From: Gemmatimonadota bacterium
GTDB taxonomy: Bacteria > Gemmatimonadota > Gemmatimonadetes > Longimicrobiales > Gaopeijiaceae
Length of the DNA: 6,200 nucleotides
Reading direction: 5' to 3'
Assembly (NCBI GenBank): GCA_030618065.1
Contig: JAUXEE010000135.1
Span: 1 to 6,200 of the forward strand
The number at the start of each line of letters is the position of its first letter. The first letter of the stretch is position 1. Under the pieces are notes generated by a model that was not told where the DNA came from, did no database searches, and saw nothing but the letters and a program-made list of their open reading frames with translations. Below are positions 1 to 5,487 of the stretch, piece after piece. The position numbers were made by a program, and so were the translations under genes.

Positions 1-344
1 GGAAAGGTCCGTCGGACGTCTTTCATCTCATGTCCATTATCAGCCCCATCGACTTGAGGCTGGTTCTGGTGTACTCTCCCCTCCTTCCTGTCCCCTTCCG
101 TGAATTCCTCCTCTCTCGAGGCATTTCCCTGGTAGAGGTTCCCGAGGAAGAGTTCACTACCATGGGATGTAACGTTCTCACGGTCGCACCCGGGGTATGC
201 GTCATGTTGGAAGGGAACCCGGAGACCCAGGCGCGGCTACAAGGCTCTGGGGTGGAGGTCCACACCTACCGTGGAGAGGAGATCAGCGCCCCGGGAGAAG
301 GGGGTCCAACCTGCCTCACCCGGCCGATTCTGCGCGAGGTTTAG
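1..344 (+). CDS. Guanidino-group hydrolase, DDAH/arginine deiminase-like (3' part only)
   Basis: The frame is open from the left edge (first full codon at 3) to TAG at 342-344, so this is the C-terminal 113 residues of a gene starting outside the window. Visible motifs fit the amidinotransferase-fold superfamily of dimethylarginine dimethylaminohydrolases and arginine deiminases. These are FHLMS, with the probable catalytic His codon at 24-26; a conserved MGCNVL segment; and GGPTCLTRP near the C-terminus, with the probable nucleophilic Cys codon at 312-314. Enzymes of this family attack the guanidinium carbon of arginine or methylarginine through a covalent thiouronium intermediate and are usually cytosolic. 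The Asp found two residues after His in classical arginine deiminases is absent here (H-L-M), which leans towards a DDAH-like member. The substrate cannot be told from this piece. The ATG at 30 is internal, because it would remove the catalytic His. Family assignment is confident; the exact reaction is inference. Confidence 0.85.
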   Translation, partial: KGPSDVFHLMSIISPIDLRLVLVYSPLLPVPFREFLLSRGISLVEVPEEEFTTMGCNVLTVAPGVCVMLEGNPETQARLQGSGVEVHTYRGEEISAPGEGGPTCLTRPILREV

Positions 345-361
345 GCCTTCTGGTCCTTAAC

Positions 362-399
362 GCTCTCGTTGACCCGGAACGCCTTCGTTGACCCGGCAG
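362..399. repeat. Imperfect 19 bp tandem repeat in the intergenic gap
   Basis: Two adjacent 19 bp units (362-380 and 381-399) share the 11 bp core CGTTGACCCGG and match at 15 of 19 positions. They lie in the non-coding gap between the DDAH-like gene and the lipoprotein gene. Each core contains TTGACC, which resembles a -35 hexamer, so the repeat may overlap a promoter or a regulator site. A simple slippage duplication is equally possible. The rest of the 345-461 gap shows no convincing terminator: the partial inverted repeat just after the stop codon has a mismatch and no T-run. Confidence 0.6.
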
Positions 400-417
400 A
401 GGCAGTTTGAGTAGCGT
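388..417 (+). promoter_or_regulatory. Weak candidate promoter for the lipoprotein-barrel unit
   Basis: TTGACC at 388-393 matches five of six bases of the sigma70-type -35 consensus. It is followed after 18 bases by TAGCGT at 412-417, which keeps only T1, A2 and T6 of the -10 consensus. Transcription would begin near 424, ahead of the proposed lipoprotein start at 462. The -10 match is poor and sigma-factor preferences of this organism are unknown, so this is a placement suggestion only. Confidence 0.22.
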
Positions 418-461
418 TCATAGGGAGCACCTTGCGCATCGACTACCCAAGGGAACACCTG

Positions 462-1544
462 ATGAAGTCGCTCGAGAGAATGGGAGGGAGGATCACGCTC
501 CTCGCGGTCATGGGGGCCCTATGGGCATGTGACATCCCCACCGCCACTCCCAAACTGGAGCAGGAATGGATTCTCCCCATGTCCGGGACATCGGTAGAAG
601 TGGGGGAATTCCTGCCCGATGACGTAGACCTGACCGAAGACTCTTCGGCCTTCACCCTCCGGATGGATCCCATTTTCTTCGAGGAAACCCTGGGAGATCT
701 ATGTGCGGCCTGCCTGGCCCTGGACGGTCTCACCGTTCCCAAGCCAGCGTTCGCCGGGGACTTCCACGAGAGCGTCTCTCTCCCCGATGACGTGGAGTCG
801 GCCCAGGTCCAGGAGGGTCGGGTTTCGGTGGAGGCCCGCAACGGGTTCGGGTTCGACCCTCTGAGGCCTCCAGGGGGGGAAAGGGGATCCGTCATCCTCA
901 CTTTGCGGGACGGAGGCCCGGGAGGTCCCGTTCTGGACGAAGTGGTCATTGACGGGGAAGACACCAGCTTCGGCCCGGGAACCAGTATCTCCCGGGAGCT
1001 TGAGTACTCGGGGTCCATCGGCTCTTCCCTATCCGTGACCGTGAGCGTCGACTCCCCTGCCGGAGGTCCCGAACCGGGTAATTGGGTCCCGATCCGGATC
1101 AATGATGAGATCGAGGTTAGCGTCACCCCCGAGGTCCTGGAGGCTGAATCGGCCGAAATCTCCATGGGGGGCATGGTATTCGGCCTCGGGGTGACCGACC
1201 TGGATGTGGGGGATATGGGCGAGGACATGGTGGAGCGGATAAAGGCGGGCTCCTTCGAGTTGGAGATCGTGAATCCCTGGTCGATGGGGGCGATTCTGAC
1301 CCTCACCATCGACGGCCCCACCATGGACGCGCCGGTGGTCTTGATCGTACCGATTCCAGCTACCCCCACTTCCGCCGTCGAGGTGGAGTTCAGCCAAGCC
1401 GAGCTCCAATCCTTCCTGGGTGAGCCCAATGTGATCATGTCGGGCCAAGGGACAGTGGACCAGGATGCGGGAGTCGTCACTCTTGCCCCGGGGCAAACCA
1501 TGATAATCGATGCCAGGTTGGACCTGGTAATCCTGATCGGATGA
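462..1544 (+). CDS. Predicted secreted lipoprotein of unknown function
   Basis: A 360-residue protein with a lipoprotein signal: basic N-terminus (K2, R6, R10), hydrophobic core at about 11-22, and the lipobox L-W-A-C ending at Cys23 (codon 528-530), the expected lipidated residue. The frame could start at TTG 432. I prefer ATG 462 because AAGGGAA at 449-455 sits six bases upstream and this start gives a compact signal peptide. The mature part is acidic, rich in Gly, Pro, Val and Ser and in alternating hydrophobic residues, as expected for beta-sandwich extracellular domains. It has no enzyme motif I recognise. A CAAC pair (Cys81, Cys84) is the only other cysteine-containing site. Asp follows the lipidated Cys at +2; in enterobacteria this favours inner-membrane retention, but the rule does not transfer safely to other phyla. 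The stop overlaps an ATG in the next gene's frame (ATGA, 1541-1544), so the two are almost surely co-transcribed. From memory, similar proteins next to a barrel gene occur in Gemmatimonadota. Confidence 0.82.
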   Translation: MKSLERMGGRITLLAVMGALWACDIPTATPKLEQEWILPMSGTSVEVGEFLPDDVDLTEDSSAFTLRMDPIFFEETLGDLCAACLALDGLTVPKPAFAGDFHESVSLPDDVESAQVQEGRVSVEARNGFGFDPLRPPGGERGSVILTLRDGGPGGPVLDEVVIDGEDTSFGPGTSISRELEYSGSIGSSLSVTVSVDSPAGGPEPGNWVPIRINDEIEVSVTPEVLEAESAEISMGGMVFGLGVTDLDVGDMGEDMVERIKAGSFELEIVNPWSMGAILTLTIDGPTMDAPVVLIVPIPATPTSAVEVEFSQAELQSFLGEPNVIMSGQGTVDQDAGVVTLAPGQTMIIDARLDLVILIG

Positions 1545-1552
1545 GGAAAGGA
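1544..1552 (+). promoter_or_regulatory. Ribosome binding site deciding the barrel-protein start at 1559
   Basis: The purine-rich stretch AGGAAAGGA ends six bases before ATG 1559, which favours that start over the in-frame ATG at 1541. The upstream ATG overlaps the lipoprotein stop and would add only six residues (MRKGHT). Both starts leave the signal peptide intact, so translational coupling through the ATGA overlap remains possible. Confidence 0.6.
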
Positions 1553-1558
1553 CACACC

Positions 1559-2854
1559 ATGAGAGACGCGAAGATCGGATCGGCGTTCGGAGTGCTCCTG
1601 GCCGTGCTCCTCTGGGCTCAGCCCTCCTCCGGACAGCTACCCGGCGCCAGTCCGGCCACGCTCGGAATGGCGAACAACTACACCGCCCTGGCTCGGGGGT
1701 TTGCGGCCGTGGGGCTCAACCCGGCCGGCCTGGGAATGCCGGAGACCTCGGGAATCACCTTGGCCATCTTCCCGGTGAAGATGACCCAGTCTCTTGATCC
1801 CCTGACCTTCTCCGACCTGATGGACTATGAGGGAGTGGTCATACCGAGTCCGGTGAAGGAGGATTGGCTCCAACAAATCGCCGCCGCCGGGGGCCAAACC
1901 GGCTCGGGAACGCTGGAGATGACGGCATTCAGCTTCAGTTGGAGCAACTTCGGACTTCAACTGTCCACCATTGCCTCCGGTCATACTGATCTGAATGACG
2001 CGGCTGCGGAGTTACTCTTCTTCGGGAACGCGGGCCGGACCGGCGAACCAGGAAACTTCGATCTCCAGGGCTCTGGGATGAATGGTTACGCAGTCACGAC
2101 CTTGGGGGTTTCCGCCGGCTTCCCCATCTCCAGGAGGTGGGTGCCCGGCGTCGAGCAGGGCCTCAGCATCGGGGCTACCCTGAAGCAATCCTGGGGACAT
2201 GTGCTGGCCTTCGCGGAGGATGAGGGAACTCTCGCCCAAAGTGATCCCCTCGAGATCGACATGAGCTTTCCCGTCATTCACTCCGAAGGCGACTGGCGGA
2301 ATTGGAGCCAGGGATCGGGTTTGGGGGTGGATGTTGGCGTCGCGTGGGAGCGTGGACCCTGGGCTGCGGCAGCCGTCATCCAGAATCTGATCCACACCTT
2401 CAAGTGGAACCTGGAAGATCTGGTGTACAGACCTGGCGAGGCGGTCTTTGACGAGGACACCAATGACACGGACTTGGGCAAACGTCCGGCGACGGAGGCC
2501 CCCTCATCCCTCCAGGAAAAAGTGAAGGACCTGACCTTCAAACCCGTGGTGGTCCTAGGAGGCGCCTACGACGCCTTCGAGAAGCTGACCGTCACCGCCG
2601 AGTTTCGGCAGCGAGCGGGAGACGGATTGGTTACGGGCCCCAAGACCCACGTCGGGGTGGGGATGGAGTACCTACCGAATCCTTCGGTTCCCCTTCGAGC
2701 CGGATTTGCCGTCATCACAAATGGATTTCAACTGGGCGGCGGATTGGGCCTGATCTTGGGCCCCATCCATCTGGGATTCTCGGCCATGTATCAGACCGGG
2801 GAGGTAGGAGACGGTGTGGCCGGAGCTTTCGGGCTCTCTTTCGGAGGCGGATGA
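1559..2854 (+). CDS. Predicted outer-membrane beta-barrel protein (PorV/FadL-like or DUF5723-like)
   Basis: A 431-residue protein with a Sec signal peptide: MRDAK, then a hydrophobic core at about 6-20, with likely cleavage in the QPSSG-Q region near residue 25. Soon after comes ALARGFAAVGLNPAGLG (residues 43-59). An asparagine-proline turn of this sort near the mature N-terminus is typical of FadL/PorV-type outer-membrane proteins and of proteins annotated DUF5723. The rest alternates hydrophobic and polar residues with many Gly and aromatic residues, as in amphipathic barrel strands, and the last strands (about 345-429) are the clearest. The only cysteine-free, acidic, non-strand insert of note is residues 297-325 (DEDTNDTDLG and following), probably a surface loop. 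No catalytic motif is visible. The gene follows the lipoprotein gene directly, and the two products may act together at the outer membrane as a transport, assembly or surface-anchoring pair. Barrel localisation is well supported; the exact family and role are inference. Confidence 0.82.
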   Translation: MRDAKIGSAFGVLLAVLLWAQPSSGQLPGASPATLGMANNYTALARGFAAVGLNPAGLGMPETSGITLAIFPVKMTQSLDPLTFSDLMDYEGVVIPSPVKEDWLQQIAAAGGQTGSGTLEMTAFSFSWSNFGLQLSTIASGHTDLNDAAAELLFFGNAGRTGEPGNFDLQGSGMNGYAVTTLGVSAGFPISRRWVPGVEQGLSIGATLKQSWGHVLAFAEDEGTLAQSDPLEIDMSFPVIHSEGDWRNWSQGSGLGVDVGVAWERGPWAAAAVIQNLIHTFKWNLEDLVYRPGEAVFDEDTNDTDLGKRPATEAPSSLQEKVKDLTFKPVVVLGGAYDAFEKLTVTAEFRQRAGDGLVTGPKTHVGVGMEYLPNPSVPLRAGFAVITNGFQLGGGLGLILGPIHLGFSAMYQTGEVGDGVAGAFGLSFGGG

Positions 2855-2882
2855 GGCCGCGCCTTCCTTTCCGATGGGCCTT

Positions 2883-5309
2883 TTAGTTCCGTCCCTCCCC
2901 CTGAAGAAGGCGCCGGATCAGCCGGGACACTTCGTCACCGCCCCGCTCCAGGAGGAGCCTGAGGGTCTGGGCGTCGATCCGGAATCCGTCACCTACCCGT
3001 AATCCGTCACCCACCCGGAATCCGCCGCAGTTCTCCTCGGGGGCCGTTCCTCGGAGGAAGAACTCGGGCTCGCCCCGACATCCCCATCCGCCTCTGAGCC
3101 CGGTGGAGGGATCCACATCCACCATTTCCAGCCCCGAAGGGTAGGAGAACCCGTCACTACCCCAGGGCCCGGAGCGGCCGGTGGAACTCAGGGCTTCCCT
3201 CATAAAATCGGTAAAAATGGGGAGGGCGACTCCCGCACCCGGGAGCTCCAGGCGCTTCCCATGATCGAAGCCCACCCAGACACCCACCACGATAGTGGGG
3301 GTGTACCCGATGAACCACCCGTCCCGAAAGTCGTTGGTGGTCCCGGATTTTGCGGCCACGTCCCCATAAAAGCCCCGGTCCCGGATTCCCCTTCCGGTGC
3401 CCCTCTCCACGGCGCCCCGTAACGCCGAGGTCACCAGGTAGGTCTCGGCTGGGTCGTAGGCCTGTCGCCCCACCACCTGGGCGCCATGGATGCTCTGGAG
3501 CTCGGGCCGGAACCCTCCCGCAGCCAACACTCCGAACGCCCGGGTCAGCTCGAGGGGAGAGACCTCGGAAGCACCGAGGGCGAGGCTGGGATACGGATTG
3601 AGGGGACTCTCGATCCCCATCTTCTTGGCCGTTTCCACGATTCGCTCCGGGCCCACCGCCATTCCCAGGCGGGCAAAGGGCACATTCAAGGAGCGCTCCA
3701 ACGCATCCCTGAGCGTCACGGTCCCCCTGAAGCTCCGGTCGTAGTTCGCCGGCTGCCACACCCCGACCGGCGTCTCGACCTGGAAGGGCTTGTCCTCCAG
3801 AACCGAGGCCAGGGTGAATCGGGGTTGGTTGGTGAGTTCGGACTGGTTCAGGTCGTCGGGGCCTGAACCCTCATCAGGCCGCGCCAGTGCCGCCAGAGCC
3901 ACCACCGGTTTGAATGCACTTCCAGGCTGCCTGCGAGCATGGGCCGCTCGGTTGAACTGAGAGGCACCGTAGTCCCGCCCCCCCACCATGGCCCGGATCT
4001 CTCCGGTCCGCGGATCCAGGGCCACGAGGGCAGCCTGGAGGGGCTCCCCGGCCTCCCCCTCCCTGAGCCAATCGAAATCTCTCTCCAGGCGGGCGATCCC
4101 TTCGCTGACGGCTTTCTCCGCCGCTCTCTGGAGATCGGCATCCAACGTCGTCACCACCGCCCTTCCGCCTTCGCAGCCGGCCGCCTCTCTCCGGGCTTCC
4201 AGATCCTTCGCTACGTAATCGAGGAAGTACCTGGCACTCCGGATTGGCGGGGACTTCTTCCTCAGGGCCAGGGGAGCGTCCGAGGCTGCTCGATACTCCC
4301 CGTCGGAGATGAACCCTTCGTCCCGCATCAGCCGAAGAACCAGATTCCGACGGGTAAGGGCGGTCTCGGGATTCCGGAAGGGAGAGTAGAGGCTCGGAGC
4401 CCGAATGAGGGCCACCAGGAGGGCCGACTCGGACAACCCGAGGGTGGCCACATCTTTCCCGAAAAAGTGTTGGGCAGCCCGGCCGACACCGTGGATGGCC
4501 ACCGCCCCATCCTGCCCCAGATAGATATGGTTCAGGTACGCCTGGAGGATCTCTTCCTTGGTGTGCCGGCCCTCCAGGGTGACGGCCATCATGGCCTCAC
4601 GGACCTTCCGGATGACGGACCGCTTCGGACTCAGAAAGAGGTTCTTTGACAACTGCTGAGTCAGGGTGCTCCCCCCCTGCACCACACGCCCCGCCCTGAA
4701 ATTCACCATGAAGGCTGCGGCGATCCGACGGTAGTCCAACCCGCCGTGCTCGAAAAACCGCTGGTCCTCCACCGTGAGGACTGCCTTGATGAGATGCTTC
4801 GGCACCTCTTCCAGAAGCACCGGAAGCCGGTCTTCCAGAAAACCTCCTGTGATCCGCCCGAGGAGTTCAGGCTCCAGGGCCACCTGGGTCAACCGTCTCC
4901 CCTCCTCATTCTCAATCCGAGAGATTCGCCCCGAGGAATCGAGGCGGACAATGGCGAAACCCGCCCGCACGGGATCATCCGATCCACGGAAGGGTCGGCG
5001 GCCGATGATCCAACCCCGGGAACCGAAGTAATATTCGCCGATTCCTACCTCCTGGCCTCGAGCCCTTTGGTATCCCAGACGTTGAAGATGGTCCTGGACG
5101 GCGCTGCGATTCGGGTGATCTCCCCGAGAGAGGGAAAGGGGGCGGGCGTAAACCCGGGTCGCGACATCATCGGACGAGAGGGGATGAAGGCGGGCACGGA
5201 CGAGGGCCTCCCCGCCCATGAGGAGGATGGGGACGGCAAAAAGAATGACGAGGGCCCGGCGAATATGCCTGCCCTCGGGACGGACCCGGAGCCAGTCCCG
5301 AAGCGCCAT
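2883..5309 (-). CDS. mrcB: Bifunctional peptidoglycan synthase PBP1b (glycosyltransferase/transpeptidase)
   Basis: An 808-residue class A penicillin-binding protein, near full family length (E. coli PBP1b has 844). In order: short cytosolic N-terminus; one membrane anchor (about 18-36); a UB2H-like domain (about 50-140) that aligns by eye with the PBP1b regulatory domain bound by LpoB in E. coli; a GT51 glycosyltransferase; and a transpeptidase. The GT51 part has EDQRFFEH with catalytic Glu181, QGGSTLTQQL at 211-220, and the second Glu at 238 in RKVRE, 57 residues on as in other members. The transpeptidase has nucleophile Ser464 in SAFK, the SLN triad at 540-542 and KSGTT at 654-658. All key residues are present, so it should polymerise lipid II into glycan strands and cross-link them in the periplasm. 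The C-terminal tail carries Cys744 and Cys761 and a short RVGDG duplication. ATG 5309 is preceded by AGGATAGG five bases upstream. It converges on the barrel gene with 28 bp between stops. Confidence 0.96.
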   Translation of the reverse strand: MALRDWLRVRPEGRHIRRALVILFAVPILLMGGEALVRARLHPLSSDDVATRVYARPLSLSRGDHPNRSAVQDHLQRLGYQRARGQEVGIGEYYFGSRGWIIGRRPFRGSDDPVRAGFAIVRLDSSGRISRIENEEGRRLTQVALEPELLGRITGGFLEDRLPVLLEEVPKHLIKAVLTVEDQRFFEHGGLDYRRIAAAFMVNFRAGRVVQGGSTLTQQLSKNLFLSPKRSVIRKVREAMMAVTLEGRHTKEEILQAYLNHIYLGQDGAVAIHGVGRAAQHFFGKDVATLGLSESALLVALIRAPSLYSPFRNPETALTRRNLVLRLMRDEGFISDGEYRAASDAPLALRKKSPPIRSARYFLDYVAKDLEARREAAGCEGGRAVVTTLDADLQRAAEKAVSEGIARLERDFDWLREGEAGEPLQAALVALDPRTGEIRAMVGGRDYGASQFNRAAHARRQPGSAFKPVVALAALARPDEGSGPDDLNQSELTNQPRFTLASVLEDKPFQVETPVGVWQPANYDRSFRGTVTLRDALERSLNVPFARLGMAVGPERIVETAKKMGIESPLNPYPSLALGASEVSPLELTRAFGVLAAGGFRPELQSIHGAQVVGRQAYDPAETYLVTSALRGAVERGTGRGIRDRGFYGDVAAKSGTTNDFRDGWFIGYTPTIVVGVWVGFDHGKRLELPGAGVALPIFTDFMREALSSTGRSGPWGSDGFSYPSGLEMVDVDPSTGLRGGWGCRGEPEFFLRGTAPEENCGGFRVGDGLRVGDGFRIDAQTLRLLLERGGDEVSRLIRRLLQGEGRN
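2980..3024. repeat. mrcB: 18 bp in-frame tandem repeat inside the PBP1b gene
   Basis: Two 18 bp units (2980-2997 and 2998-3015) match at 16 of 18 positions, and a third partial unit continues to 3024. On the coding (minus) strand they give FRVGDG-LRVGDG-FRI, residues 764-778 of PBP1b. The unit is six codons, so copy-number changes would not break the frame. It lies beyond the transpeptidase domain, where length change should be tolerated. Confidence 0.8.
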
Positions 5310-5344
5310 GAAGGCCTATCCTCGAAAAAGAAAGATCAGGGTGT

Positions 5345-5373
5345 CAGCAGCGTCACCCGTCTTTACGTGTCAA
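5345..5373 (-). promoter_or_regulatory. Isolated -35-like TTGACA upstream of PBP1b
   Basis: A perfect TTGACA reads on the minus strand from 5373 to 5368, about 60 bases upstream of the PBP1b start codon. At the usual 17-base spacing the -10 position (5350-5345) reads CTGCTG, which is a poor match. If this is a promoter it needs an activator or a different -10 preference; otherwise the hexamer is chance. Confidence 0.22.
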
Positions 5374-5421
5374 GAAGTTGGATTGTGTCGATGGGGCTCG
5401 GGGTTGCATCGAAGCGGGCGA

Positions 5422-5463
5422 TGGCGGCCCTCACGAATGCGCTGGCGGCTTTCACGAATGGGC
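5422..5463. repeat. 21 bp tandem direct repeat upstream of PBP1b
   Basis: Two adjacent 21 bp units (5422-5442 and 5443-5463) match at 18 of 21 positions. Each begins with TGGCGGC and carries the core TCACGAATG. The 21 bp period is two helical turns, so two bound proteins would lie on the same DNA face. The repeat sits between the end of the UreH-like gene and the -35-like hexamer of PBP1b. It could be an operator pair, a slippage duplication or a remnant of coding sequence. Confidence 0.75.
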
Positions 5464-5487
5464 TGGGCCCTTACCAGTGCTGCGACG

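Larger units (their letters stand above)
5310..5487. other. 178 bp intergenic region between the membrane-protein gene and PBP1b
   Basis: This non-coding gap lies downstream of the UreH/NicO-like gene and upstream of PBP1b, both on the minus strand. From its UreH-like end it holds a small GGGC-TGG-GCCC hairpin (5460-5470) without a T-run, the 21 bp tandem repeat at 5422-5463, an isolated TTGACA hexamer (minus strand, 5373-5368), and the PBP1b ribosome binding site at 5315-5323. The length suggests that PBP1b has its own promoter here and is not in an operon with the upstream gene. Confidence 0.6.

Noticed and set aside
343..360. Inverted repeat just after the DDAH-like stop codon
   Set aside because: The short arms contain a mismatch and no T-run follows, so it is not a convincing terminator.
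443..1555. Long minus-strand open frame (370 codons) opposite the lipoprotein gene
   Set aside because: The plus strand carries a clear lipoprotein signal, ribosome binding site and gene coupling. The antisense product is Ser/Pro/Arg-rich with no domain, as expected for a GC-rich shadow frame.
2854..2885. Possible bidirectional terminator between the convergent stops
   Set aside because: Only a 5 bp AGGCC/GGCCT pairing with a loop of about 18 bases can be drawn before TTTT. That is too weak to call a terminator.
3939..4649. Plus-strand open frame of 236 codons opposite PBP1b
   Set aside because: It lies wholly within the conserved glycosyltransferase and transpeptidase coding sequence; it is a shadow of a GC-rich gene.
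5341..5356. GTGTCAGCAGCGTCAC as a dyad operator
   Set aside because: Only the outer three pairs and one inner pair match; the centre does not pair, so the symmetry is at chance level.
5460..5470. GGGC-TGG-GCCC hairpin after the UreH/NicO-like stop codon
   Set aside because: The stem is four base pairs with no following T-run on the transcribed strand, so it is not supported as an intrinsic terminator.
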